DNA of 64,000 nucleotides from assembly GCA_020639235.1 (NCBI GenBank), contig JACKHC010000001.1:744001-808000 (forward strand). Direction: 5' to 3'. The position numbers and the translations under genes were made by a program. Source of the stretch: Phycisphaeraceae bacterium. Its GTDB lineage: Bacteria; Planctomycetota; Phycisphaerae; Phycisphaerales; UBA1924. The notes beneath the pieces are model-generated. The model did not search any database and was not told where the DNA came from. It was given only the letters and a program-made list of their open reading frames with translations. Shown here in pieces: positions 23,723-32,297 of the stretch. Numbering within the stretch: position 1 is the stretch's first letter; each line of letters starts with the position of its first letter.

Positions 23723-26149
23723 TCACTCCGTCCACACAAAGTCGCCGCGCTTCATCGTCCAGTCGTTCCCGTAGAACCCCGCGCCGACGATCGACTTGTG
23801 CCCGTCGTCCAGCGCCGAGGCACGCATGATGAACAAGTCCGGGTAGTGCACACCCGAAACGAAAATCAACTGCCGGTCCAGCATCACGCCCGCCGAGGCG
23901 CCCGTCGGCGCAATCACGCCCGCAAGCCGCGTGTCCGATCCCGCCACCGGGTAGCACATCATCACGCCCAGATCCTCACCCTCGATCGTCTTCTGGTTCT
24001 CGATGATGATCCGCCCCCGCTGCACGCGAATCGGGCACGCCTCACCCAGCACCGCGCCCCACGCCCCGTTCGACTGCGCATGCCCGTACAGAACAACATT
24101 CCCCTCGTGCCCCGATTTCAGGTACTCCTCATCGCTCATAGCGCGCAGCGCGCCGTTCCCTCGCGCCAAAAACAACTCCGAGTCGTACCGCGCCCGATCC
24201 AGCGCCCACGCGTTCTCCTCCGCATTGCCGCGCGTGCCGTACACCAGCACGCAGTCACGATCGAACGCCGCCTTAAACGGCCCGTTCCGCGCCGGCCCCT
24301 TCTCACCCGCCCCCGCCCCGTCATCAAGATCCCATCCCCGCCGCCCCAGCACGAGCGACACACGCCCCGCGCCCGCATCCGCCCGCACCTCGTCCTCATC
24401 AATCACCATCGTCACCGCGCGCCCGCCGAACGCGCTCAGATCGATCATGAGCCGATCCACATTCTCAGTCTTGCCCTCGATCCGCCCCGCATCGAGGTTC
24501 CGCGCCAGGTCCACGCGGCTCGCCGTCAGCGCCTCAACCTGCTGATCGATCGTCACCCACTCGCTCCGCGCGCTGATTCCCGGATTCGTCGTCGTGAACC
24601 GAACCCGATCCGGCGCACCTGTGTGCTCATCCAGCCGCGCCTTGAAGAACGCCATCATCTCGGGCCAGTCGCAGCACTGATTCCCCCACCAGTGCCCCGC
24701 GCCCAACTCCGAATGAAGCGTCAACCCCGGGCTGATCCCCTCCAGCTCCTTCCGCATGATGAACGCCTGCTCCACCGGCACATTGTCGTCCTCCGAACCG
24801 TGCAGGATGAACGCCGGAAGGTTGTAGAAGTTCCGCTTCATCAGCAGCGTGTCGCTCGGAGACGCCGCACGCTCCAGAATCCGACCCGCCCCGCCATACG
24901 CGCGCAGGTTCGGATACCCCGCGTAAGAAGCGAAACTCACCCACCCCGCGCTCGGACCCACCGCGACAAACCGATCCGGATAGTGCGACGCCACCTGCCA
25001 GGAGCCGTGCCCGCCCATCGAGTGCCCCGTCAGAATCGCCTTGCGATCGCCCGACACGATATCCAGCACCTCCATCGCATCGATCCGCCCCCAGTCCTCC
25101 CAGTCAAACCCGAACTTCCCGCGATTCGTCGGCGCCACAATCCGCGCCCACTCCTTGGGCGCATACACCGCCGCCTGACCGCTCGCCTCCACGCTCGCCC
25201 CGTGCAGCGTCAGAATCACCGCCTCTTCTTCACCGCTCGCCGGCCGCTCCGCGTAGTACTGCACCGACCGATCCACGCGCGACCGGAAGGTCCGGTTGTT
25301 CGGCCCGTCCGGCGTGCAGAAACGCGTCGTCACGGTCTGTGTGTCCAGCTTCTCATCACCGCGCCACAAGGTCAGAATCAGTTTGAAGGGCTCACCCGCG
25401 TCCCCCCGCACCGCAGGTATCTCGAACGCCGCCTTGAACACGCTCGTCGGCAACAGCGCAGGAATCTCCGTCGTCTCTCCGACCATGTCCTCGGTGTGGC
25501 AAGAGATGGAAAGGCCGCGCGCCACCTCCCCCGTGGCATTCGCCACCACGACCGCGCCCCACTTCGATCCACCGTCATCCGATGCATGCTCCACCAGCAG
25601 GTGCGGCATAGTCACATTCCCCGCGTCCAGAAACACCGGCCCCGCCGCCTCACGCAGCGTCGCGCGCAACCGCCCCCGCCCGCACAAAAACATCAACTCG
25701 TTCGCGCCCTTCCTGATCCGCACCGGAATCCGAATCGTCCCGTACTCATACAGGTCCCCCGCCCGAATCTCGCCGTTCACCCACACCGTCGAGTGGCCCG
25801 CAGCGTCCAGAATCATCACCTTCTCAGCATCAGAGTCGAAGTTCCAGACCGCGTACCCGCCGTACAACGCGCCGTCCTCGAACTGACCGTTCCCGTCCGA
25901 CTCGATCTTCTTCCACACCTGCCTGAATCCCGTCGCAAGCGCCAGCACATCGCCCTCGACCGGGGACTCCCACGCACCCTTGGCGCGAAGCGACTGAATC
26001 GCGTCCGTGATCACCGGCGAGCGCCCGCCCCCGCCCGCCGCGCTCACCGCCAGCGCCTCGCGCATCACCACGTCCTCGCCGCGCACCGAAGCGCACGAGA
26101 GTGCCACCATCACCACGCACGACGCACACGCAAGGACTCGCCTCATCAT
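23723..26149 (-). CDS. Secreted alpha/beta-hydrolase (prolyl-oligopeptidase/esterase-like)
   Basis: Exported hydrolase of 808 residues. A Sec signal (MMRRVLACASCVVMVALSCAS) leads into a beta-rich N-terminal region and then an alpha/beta-hydrolase domain: nucleophile elbow GHSMGGHGSW, later HGSEDDNVPVEQA with the acid and GAGHWWG with the His. The oxyanion region VILTLHGA fits esterases of the PhaC-depolymerase/prolyl-oligopeptidase clan. A further C-terminal region of about 300 residues has no recognised domain. The start ATG-ATG has GAGGAG 8 bases upstream and follows the cytochrome gene by two bases. It is the last gene of a three-gene operon. The substrate is unknown; an acyl ester or peptide is possible. 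Confidence 0.85.
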   Translation of the reverse strand: MMRRVLACASCVVMVALSCASVRGEDVVMREALAVSAAGGGGRSPVITDAIQSLRAKGAWESPVEGDVLALATGFRQVWKKIESDGNGQFEDGALYGGYAVWNFDSDAEKVMILDAAGHSTVWVNGEIRAGDLYEYGTIRIPVRIRKGANELMFLCGRGRLRATLREAAGPVFLDAGNVTMPHLLVEHASDDGGSKWGAVVVANATGEVARGLSISCHTEDMVGETTEIPALLPTSVFKAAFEIPAVRGDAGEPFKLILTLWRGDEKLDTQTVTTRFCTPDGPNNRTFRSRVDRSVQYYAERPASGEEEAVILTLHGASVEASGQAAVYAPKEWARIVAPTNRGKFGFDWEDWGRIDAMEVLDIVSGDRKAILTGHSMGGHGSWQVASHYPDRFVAVGPSAGWVSFASYAGYPNLRAYGGAGRILERAASPSDTLLMKRNFYNLPAFILHGSEDDNVPVEQAFIMRKELEGISPGLTLHSELGAGHWWGNQCCDWPEMMAFFKARLDEHTGAPDRVRFTTTNPGISARSEWVTIDQQVEALTASRVDLARNLDAGRIEGKTENVDRLMIDLSAFGGRAVTMVIDEDEVRADAGAGRVSLVLGRRGWDLDDGAGAGEKGPARNGPFKAAFDRDCVLVYGTRGNAEENAWALDRARYDSELFLARGNGALRAMSDEEYLKSGHEGNVVLYGHAQSNGAWGAVLGEACPIRVQRGRIIIENQKTIEGEDLGVMMCYPVAGSDTRLAGVIAPTGASAGVMLDRQLIFVSGVHYPDLFIMRASALDDGHKSIVGAGFYGNDWTMKRGDFVWTE

Positions 26150-26151
26150 CG

Positions 26152-26754
26152 TCAATACTCCTCGTGCGTCGGCGGCGGCGCATCCGACCACGCCTGCTCA
26201 CGCGGGTCCCACTCGAACACCCGCCCGTTCCGCTCCACCCGCACACGCAACGATCCACCCGAAGCGCCGCCGGGCAACGCCGCCCGCCACGACGCCTCAC
26301 CCATCTCCGCCCCGATCACATCAGTCCCAACAATCACCGACACCCTCGTGCCCGGCAACATCTCCCCCGCGACCGCATCCCCCGACAGCTCCGTCACCAC
26401 GCCGAACGGCGTCCCGTCCCGAAGACTCCTGTGAAACGCCACCAGCGCATAAAGCGACTCGTCATCGAGTTCGCCGAACCCCGGCCCCTCGACCATCTCC
26501 TGCACGATCCCATGCAGATCGCGATCCGACGCGATCGAAGCGAACGCCTCGCCGTAGAAACTCCCGTTCGGACCATGGCACCGCGCGCAGTGCCCATCAA
26601 AGAACGCCAGCGGCGGGCTCGTCAATCCCGCAAACGGCGCACCGCCCGCCATAGCAGGCCCCGCACTGTCAGCGCCGTCGTCAACGGGCGCGGGCTTCTT
26701 CGAGCAGCCGCACGCGCACACGCACATCAACGCCAACGCCGCCCGCCGCATCAC
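26152..26754 (-). CDS. Lipoprotein cytochrome c
   Basis: Predicted lipid-anchored periplasmic electron carrier of 200 residues. The signal peptide ends in CACGC, a lipobox, and one heme-binding motif HCARCHG lies near residue 57 with a plausible fold up to about 110. Beyond it, a beta-rich tail of about 80 residues (MLPGTRVSVIVG...) has no heme motif. The gene overlaps the dehydrogenase gene by ATGA and precedes the esterase gene by two bases, so the three are coupled. The natural reading is that it takes electrons from the neighbouring PQQ-type dehydrogenase. That is inferred from the order, not shown. Confidence 0.85.
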   Translation of the reverse strand: MMRRAALALMCVCACGCSKKPAPVDDGADSAGPAMAGGAPFAGLTSPPLAFFDGHCARCHGPNGSFYGEAFASIASDRDLHGIVQEMVEGPGFGELDDESLYALVAFHRSLRDGTPFGVVTELSGDAVAGEMLPGTRVSVIVGTDVIGAEMGEASWRAALPGGASGGSLRVRVERNGRVFEWDPREQAWSDAPPPTHEEY

Positions 26755-27932
26755 TCCCCCCCGTCCCCCGCATCCCCTTGGCCCACCCAGCGAATCCGGT
26801 ACACCCGGTTGTTCGAGTCATCCGAGTACAGGATCGATCCGTCCGGCGCCTCAACACAATCCACCGGGCGCATCACCGGCTGCGCCGTCCCGTCACCCGC
26901 GCCGTCCACGATCTTGAGCAGCCCGTACGGCTTCCCGTCATCAAACAGCACCCGCGCCACGCAGTACCGCACCGGCACCGAACTGTTCCACGAACCATGG
27001 CACGCCACGAAGATGTCGCCCTTGTGGTCCGAAGGCATCGCGCCCGCGCCCTCGCGACCCTCGATAAAGCACCAGCCGTTCGTCGCCCAGTGCGCGCCGA
27101 TCTTCCATTCCGGCGGCACAGTCTGCCGCGCCAACTCATGAATATCGTCGCGCTCCAGGAACTCATACCGCGGCAACCGATCGCCCACCACAAACGGATG
27201 CCCGTAGAACGCGCCCTCGCGATACAGGTTCAACTCATCGGGCGGGTTCAGATCCGTGATCGGCTGATCGCGCCGACCATCGCCCACCTCCGCGCCGAAC
27301 CAGTCCGACCCGTGATCGAACCCCCACACCTCGTCCGTCCCCGGTCGAAGCCGCAACTTCTCCGTGTTGCGAATCCCCGTCGAAAACACCTCACCGTCCT
27401 TCCCGTCAATACCGAACCGCCACACCTTCTGCCGATCCGTCTCCCGCTGATCCGTGATGTTCCCCGCGTCGCCGATCGAGGTGTAGATCGCGTCATCCGT
27501 CACCAGCAGCGAGCGCCACCAGTGCCCGCCCCCCGCCGGAAGTGTCCCCGACCCGATCACTTCCTCCCGCTCATCGGCAACGCCATCGCCGTCCGTGTCC
27601 CGCGCCCGGAGAATCGACCCCGTCGTCGAGAACCACACCCAGCCGTCGTGCAGGTCGATCCCGTGCACCGAACGCATGTCCTCAACAAAGGTCGCCCGCG
27701 TCTCGTACACGCCGTCCCCGTCCTTGTCGCGCAGGCAGATAATGTCGCCCGCCCGCGGCCGAGTCACATATAGAACACCCTCCGGGTCGATCTCCATGAA
27801 CCGCGCCTCGCGCAGCTCCGCCACCGCCACCGTCACCTCGTACCCCGCGCGGACCTTCGCCGCCCGAATCTCCGGCGAGACCGGCGCCGCCGCCATCGAA
27901 CACAACACCAACACACCGCTCCATGGAATCAT
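26751..27932 (-). CDS. PQQ-dependent sugar dehydrogenase-like (sorbosone/glucose type) beta-propeller
   Basis: Exported beta-propeller protein of 393 residues with a short hydrophobic N-terminal segment. It resembles the soluble aldose/L-sorbosone dehydrogenases: ARFMEIDPEGVLYVTRPRAGDI, LRDKDGDGVYETR with a calcium-like Asp loop, RSVHGIDLHDGWVWFSTTG, GGGHWWRSLLV, STGIRNTEKLRLRPGTDEVWGFDHGSD and GDIFVACHGSWNSS. These are the expected PQQ and Ca contact strands, with His in RSVHG as the candidate catalytic base. I chose the ATG with GGAGG 7 bases upstream. It opens the operon with cytochrome c and esterase. Some relatives in planctomycetes may not bind PQQ, so activity remains unproven. Confidence 0.82.
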   Translation of the reverse strand: MIPWSGVLVLCSMAAAPVSPEIRAAKVRAGYEVTVAVAELREARFMEIDPEGVLYVTRPRAGDIICLRDKDGDGVYETRATFVEDMRSVHGIDLHDGWVWFSTTGSILRARDTDGDGVADEREEVIGSGTLPAGGGHWWRSLLVTDDAIYTSIGDAGNITDQRETDRQKVWRFGIDGKDGEVFSTGIRNTEKLRLRPGTDEVWGFDHGSDWFGAEVGDGRRDQPITDLNPPDELNLYREGAFYGHPFVVGDRLPRYEFLERDDIHELARQTVPPEWKIGAHWATNGWCFIEGREGAGAMPSDHKGDIFVACHGSWNSSVPVRYCVARVLFDDGKPYGLLKIVDGAGDGTAQPVMRPVDCVEAPDGSILYSDDSNNRVYRIRWVGQGDAGDGGE

Positions 27933-28020
27933 CGGCTCGCCTCCAGTTCGCCCGCACTCCGGGGACATCACCATACCGCCCCGCGCAGAACAGGACGCAC
28001 CGACCTACCCTTGCCCTGCC

Positions 28021-28710
28021 ATGCGCACCCCCGCACGACATCGCGCCTTCACCCTCATCGAACTCCTCGTCGTCGTCACCGTCATCGCCATCCTCATCGG
28101 AGTCCTCCTCCCCGCCATCGCCGGCGCCCGCCGCGCCGGACAATCCGCCATCTGCCTCTCCAACCACCGACAGTGCTACATCATCTGCCGCATGTACGCA
28201 GACGATCATCGCGGCTGGGGGCCCGCCGTCGGCCAACCGTGGTCCACCATCCCCAACTGGGCGCTCGTCATCCAGCAGGACGCCGGACGCGACGGTGCCA
28301 CCGCCGACGACCTCTACGCCAACGCCTCCGCCCTCGTCTGCCCCACCATCGATCATCACTACCCCCAGCAGATGACCCGCACCTGCGCCATGAACGCCAC
28401 CGGGCACGCCGGCATCGATGACGACCCCGACTCCTTCGACGACGCCGCAAACCCCGCCTTCATCCGCTTCGACCTCGTCGAACACGCGGCCCAGATCCCC
28501 CTCATCCTCGACTCCGCCATCGCCTTCATCCCGGGCGATGCGCCCCCGCCCACCCGAACCTCAAGCGTCATCGATTTCCGCAACCCGACCCACACCGCCA
28601 CGCGCATCGGGCGCTTCCACGATGGGGGGCAATTCAACGCCGCGATGTTCGATGGCTCCGCGCAAACCTTCGCAGAACCGCTTCCCATCTGGGAATCGCC
28701 CCTCCCCTGA
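28021..28710 (+). CDS. Prepilin-type protein (type II secretion pseudopilin-like, DUF1559-like)
   Basis: Protein of 229 residues with a class III signal: short basic leader MRTPARHRA, then FTLIELLVVVTVIAILIGVLLPAI with Phe+1 and Glu+5 as required by prepilin peptidase. The mature part carries the usual planctomycete features: ARRAGQSAICLSNHRQCYI early on, and near the C-terminus RIGRFHDGGQFNAAMFDGSAQ, matching the H.GG.N..F.DG signature of this group. It probably builds a pseudopilus or is a surface protein exported by a type II-like system. No secretion genes lie near it. It stands alone, divergent from the dehydrogenase operon with 88 bases between starts. Confidence 0.88.
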   Translation: MRTPARHRAFTLIELLVVVTVIAILIGVLLPAIAGARRAGQSAICLSNHRQCYIICRMYADDHRGWGPAVGQPWSTIPNWALVIQQDAGRDGATADDLYANASALVCPTIDHHYPQQMTRTCAMNATGHAGIDDDPDSFDDAANPAFIRFDLVEHAAQIPLILDSAIAFIPGDAPPPTRTSSVIDFRNPTHTATRIGRFHDGGQFNAAMFDGSAQTFAEPLPIWESPLP

Positions 28711-28739
28711 TGACGCAACGCGCCCTCCCGCACTACGAT
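28710..28739 (+). promoter_or_regulatory. Possible sigma70-type promoter for tRNA-Ser
   Basis: ATGACG, 18 bases, TACGAT, 11 bases before the tRNA begins. The -10 box is good, the -35 box weak. It overlaps the end of the pseudopilin gene. Confidence 0.35.
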
Positions 28740-28750
28740 GCCCGTTCACC

Positions 28751-28837
28751 GGTGGGGTGGCCGAGCGGCTGAAGGCGCCGGTCTTGAAAACCGGTTGACC
28801 CGTCAGGGTCACGCGGGTTCGAATCCCGCCCCCACCG
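28751..28837 (+). tRNA. tRNA-Ser (anticodon TGA)
   Basis: The cloverleaf folds by hand. The acceptor GGTGGGG pairs with CCCCACC and a G discriminator follows. The anticodon stem is CCGGT/ACCGG with loop CTTGAAA, anticodon TGA. The T arm is GCGGG TTCGAAT CCCGC. The long variable arm TTGACCCGTCAGGGTCAC is diagnostic for a class II (serine) tRNA. CCA is not encoded. Confidence 0.97.
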
Positions 28838-29146
28838 CTTCCCCCACCCCCCCGCCCCCCGCTCCCCTTTCCAGGCGCAGCAGGGCCTGAGACCGGGGTC
28901 ACCCCGATCCCCCGCCCCGACCCCGCCGAGCCCATCGCTTTGTCCGATAACTTGTGGAGCCGCACCGGGCAAACAGCCGACAACCCGCTGTAAGTCTATA
29001 AATTTTCCGGGTTTATCAGACTTTACGCATCCGCAAATCACGGATTGGTCGTATCGTCTCGCCTTCGGAGTGAATGGATACTTACAACGCCGTCGTGGGG
29101 GGGTCGGGAGCGGTCTCGGTTGGCCACATCGACACCCACGCGACAC
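28838..29146. other. Intergenic region, tRNA-Ser to FG-GAP gene
   Basis: No gene seen. It starts with a C-rich run (CCCCCACCCCCCCGCCCCCC), then contains an A/T-richer core around 28990-29045 (CTATAAATTTTCC, TTTATCAGACTTTACGC) that stands out in this GC-rich sequence and is the most likely promoter area for the next gene. No confident -35/-10 pair could be assigned. Confidence 0.5.
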
Positions 29147-30658
29147 ATGTTCGCCATCATCGCGCTGCTCGTCACCGCCCTCTCCGCCCGGGCGCAGTAT
29201 CTCTGCGACTACACCGCGCCCTCCGAGATGTTCGCCTTCGACGCGGACTTCGCCCACCGCTTCGGCTCCGCTATCGACGCCGATCAGGAGACCCTCATCA
29301 TCGGCGCGCCCGGCGCACCCGAATGGGGCACCCAGTCCGGCGCCGCCTACGCCTACCGCCGCACCGCCACCGGCTGGCAACTCCTCCAGAAACTCGTCCC
29401 CAACGACGGCGTGCCCTTCGATCTCTTCGGCTCCAGCATCGCCATCTCCGGCGACTACGCGCTCATCGGCGCGCCGGGCCGCGACGACAACGGCGAGAAC
29501 TCCGGCACCGTCTACATCTTTCACCGCTCCGCCGGCGTCTGGTCCCAGATCGACCGCCTCGACCCGCCCGAGCCCGTGACCGCCGACGCCTTCGGCGCCG
29601 TCATCGATCTCGACGGCCCCCACGCGATCATCTCACTCGCCAACGCCGCCATCGCTTATTACCGACTCGAAGACACCTGGTACCTCACCGCCGGGCTGGG
29701 CCCCGATGATTGGCCCGCGCCGGCCGAGTTCGCATCGTCCATCAGAGTCCACGGCAATCTCGCCATCGTCGGAGCCCCGGGCCAGGACATCGGCGCGCTC
29801 ACCGACGCCGGCGCCGCCTACATCTACGAGTTCGACGGCGCCGCATGGCTCTTCCGCACCCGGCTCAACGCGTTCACGCCCGATGCGCGCGACTGGTTCG
29901 GCTCCTCCGTCTCGATCGATCAGGACATCGCCGTCATCGGCGCACCCCGCGACGATGCGCCCGGCACATCCGACACCCGCGAAGACTCCGGCGCGTGCTA
30001 CATCTTCGTGCGCACCGCCACCAACACCTGGGCCCCGACCTACCTCTACCGAGCCCCGGACGCCGCGCCCCGCGACAACTTCGCCGCCGCCCTCGCCCTC
30101 ACCCCCGACGCCCTCATCATCGGCGCGCCCCGCGACGACACCGCCGTCCCCTCCGACCGCCACGACGACGCCGGCGCGGTCTATATCTACAGACGTGGCC
30201 CCGGGCACTCCGCGCTCATCCAGTCCAAGGTCTACCCCCACATCCCGCGCCGACACGCCAATATGGGCCGCGTCATCGCCGCCGACGCCGGCTTCGCGTT
30301 CATCGGCGCTCCCAACGACGATGCACTCTGCTCAGGACAGTTCCTCTGCCAGTCCGGGTCCGTATCCGTTATCCCCGGCATCACCGATTGCAACGACAAC
30401 GCCGCCATCGACGCCTGCGACATCCGCAACGGCGCGGCACCCGATCTCGATTCGGATTTCTTCATCGACGGGTGCATCCCCTGCCGCGCCGATACCAACT
30501 CCGACGCCCGAATCAATGTCGATGATCTCAATATCGTCCTCACAAACTGGGGCCTGCCCGCCTCGGGCGCATCCAACGGCGATGTCACGGGCGACAACCA
30601 GGTCGGCGTGGATGACCTCAATCAGGTCCTGATGGAGTGGGGCTCCGCGTGCCTGTGA
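29147..30658 (+). CDS. Secreted FG-GAP beta-propeller protein with dockerin-type tail
   Basis: Exported protein of 503 residues, function unknown. After a signal peptide (MFAIIALLVTALSARAQ) come about seven repeats built on FGSSIAISGDYALIGAPGRDD..G..SGTVYIFHR. This is the FG-GAP/integrin-alpha-like propeller type, each repeat with a candidate calcium loop. The C-terminal part has Cys pairs (DCNDNAAIDACDI) and ends with two dockerin-like repeats (NVDDLNIVLTNWG, GVDDLNQVLMEWG). The ATG used begins directly at the signal peptide. Its last 41 bases overlap the convergent ppx gene. Such proteins in this class are thought to be surface or extracellular; a cohesin partner was not seen here. Confidence 0.85.
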   Translation: MFAIIALLVTALSARAQYLCDYTAPSEMFAFDADFAHRFGSAIDADQETLIIGAPGAPEWGTQSGAAYAYRRTATGWQLLQKLVPNDGVPFDLFGSSIAISGDYALIGAPGRDDNGENSGTVYIFHRSAGVWSQIDRLDPPEPVTADAFGAVIDLDGPHAIISLANAAIAYYRLEDTWYLTAGLGPDDWPAPAEFASSIRVHGNLAIVGAPGQDIGALTDAGAAYIYEFDGAAWLFRTRLNAFTPDARDWFGSSVSIDQDIAVIGAPRDDAPGTSDTREDSGACYIFVRTATNTWAPTYLYRAPDAAPRDNFAAALALTPDALIIGAPRDDTAVPSDRHDDAGAVYIYRRGPGHSALIQSKVYPHIPRRHANMGRVIAADAGFAFIGAPNDDALCSGQFLCQSGSVSVIPGITDCNDNAAIDACDIRNGAAPDLDSDFFIDGCIPCRADTNSDARINVDDLNIVLTNWGLPASGASNGDVTGDNQVGVDDLNQVLMEWGSACL

Positions 30659-32297
30659 ACACGCCCGCCTGATCCCCGTCCCCCGCGTCGGGGCATTCCC
30701 CGTCCGACTCATCGCTCCACACGACCTCCAGATCGACGCCGAACACCGACGAGAACACGTCGGACTTCTGCGTCGCGCCCCACACCGCCACATGCGGGCG
30801 AACCATCGCGTCGACGGTCAGCCGCAACACATCGCCCTCGCGCTCGCCCCGCAGCGCCGTCACATTCTGCTTGTGCGCCCGGTCCAACCCGTCCGCCACC
30901 CGCAGCACCGCCGACAACCGCTTGATGATCGCCCGGTCCTCGTCCCGCAACTTCGCGAAGTTCGGGTGCTTCTTCTTCGGCCCCGACCGCCGGTGATACC
31001 GCGCCACATTCGCAACGATCTCAAGTTCCCGCTGCGTGAACGCCGGCATGTCCGAATGCACGATCAGGTGGTAACTGTGCTTGTGGTGCTTCGCGTAGTT
31101 GATCAGGTACCCGATGTCATGCAGCACCGCCGCCGACTCCAACAACTCCCGCTCGTGCGGGTCCGCCCCGCCCGCATCGATTATCCCGAGCCGCTCGAGT
31201 TCGTTGTAGAGCATCAGCGCCAGCAGCGCCACATGCTCCGAGTGCGCCTGCTCGTACTGGCAACGCTGCGCAAACCGCCGCGCCGTCGCCACCCGCCCAA
31301 GGTCAACCCCCGCCCCCCGCCCGCCCAGCCCGAGGTCCTCGATCATCGTCAGCATCAAACCGTCGCGGATGCCCCCGTCATGCACCCGCACCGTGTTCAC
31401 CCCGAGCCATTCCATCACGCAGTCCAGAATCGTCGCGCCCGCAACAATCACCTCGGCGCGGTCCTTGGTCATCCCCGGAACCTTGGCGCGCTCCCCGACG
31501 CTCATCTCGCGGAACCAGTCGATCAGGTGCCGCACCTCCGCGTGCTGCATCTCATGACCACGCACATTGAAAGGCAGCAGATCGCTCGCGTCCTCGTCCG
31601 ACCCCAGCAACAACGACACACGCGCCAGCGCCGTAAAGGTGCCGCCCGTCCCGATCAGCATCTGCGGCATAAACGGGTGCTTCCCCGCCGCGTCCCGCAG
31701 CGTCTCGCGAATCTCCGAGCGCATCGCCTTGATCGTCCCGTTATCGACCCGGTCGCCGACGCCGAACTTCTCCGTCAGCCGCACCGCCCCGAGCCGGAAC
31801 AGGTGCATCCGGTCCACCACGCCCGCCGCGCTCAGCACAACCTCCGTGCTACCCCCGCCGATGTCCGACACCGCCGCATTGATGTTCGACAGGTCAAAGG
31901 CGTGCGCTGCGCTACGGAACGACATCCGCGCCTCTTCCTGCGCGCTGATGACCTCCAGGCGAATCCCCGTCCGCTCATGCACCGCCCGGATCAACTCGTC
32001 GCGGTTGCTCGCGTCCCGCGCCGCCGAGGTCGCCACCGCCCGCAGATGCGTCGCGCCGTGGCCCTCGGCGATCCGCTGCATCCGCGCCACCGCTTCCGCC
32101 GTCGCCACGATCGCGTCGCTCGGCATCCGCCCCGTCTCGATCAGCCCCGCGCCGAGCCGCGTCACCGCCTTCTCGTCATCGAGCACGCGATACCCGCCGT
32201 CGTCCCGCGCCTCCGCCACCATCAGGCGGATGCTGTTCGTCCCGACGTCGATCGCCGCCAGACGCGCCAGCCCATGCGTGCCGTTGAGTTCGCTCAT
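30618..32297 (-). CDS. ppx: Exopolyphosphatase/guanosine pentaphosphatase (Ppx/GppA) with HD domain
   Basis: Removes terminal phosphate from polyphosphate, or converts pppGpp to ppGpp. The 559 residues include the ASKHA-type catalytic part with AAIDVGTNSIRLMVAE (phosphate 1 loop), VATSAARDASN, SAQEEARMSF (catalytic Glu), VSDIGGGSTEVVLS and IGTGGTFTALA. A C-terminal HD-like domain follows (SEHVALLALMLYNELERLG ... LLESAAVLHDIGYLINYAKHH ... HSDMPAFTQRE), as in long Ppx proteins. It overlaps the upstream CHAD gene by ATGA, so the two are translationally coupled, and its 3' end overlaps the FG-GAP gene by 41 bases. Choice between Ppx and GppA cannot be made from sequence alone. Confidence 0.93.
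   Translation of the reverse strand: MSELNGTHGLARLAAIDVGTNSIRLMVAEARDDGGYRVLDDEKAVTRLGAGLIETGRMPSDAIVATAEAVARMQRIAEGHGATHLRAVATSAARDASNRDELIRAVHERTGIRLEVISAQEEARMSFRSAAHAFDLSNINAAVSDIGGGSTEVVLSAAGVVDRMHLFRLGAVRLTEKFGVGDRVDNGTIKAMRSEIRETLRDAAGKHPFMPQMLIGTGGTFTALARVSLLLGSDEDASDLLPFNVRGHEMQHAEVRHLIDWFREMSVGERAKVPGMTKDRAEVIVAGATILDCVMEWLGVNTVRVHDGGIRDGLMLTMIEDLGLGGRGAGVDLGRVATARRFAQRCQYEQAHSEHVALLALMLYNELERLGIIDAGGADPHERELLESAAVLHDIGYLINYAKHHKHSYHLIVHSDMPAFTQRELEIVANVARYHRRSGPKKKHPNFAKLRDEDRAIIKRLSAVLRVADGLDRAHKQNVTALRGEREGDVLRLTVDAMVRPHVAVWGATQKSDVFSSVFGVDLEVVWSDESDGECPDAGDGDQAGVFTGTRSPTPSGPD

Noticed and set aside
23798..26434. An 878-codon plus-strand open frame antisense to the esterase and cytochrome genes
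   Set aside because: Arg/His/Pro-rich with no motif; the opposite strand has complete, coupled genes with Shine-Dalgarno sequences.
28838..28865. Terminator after tRNA-Ser
   Set aside because: Only C runs follow; there is no stable hairpin and no T-run.
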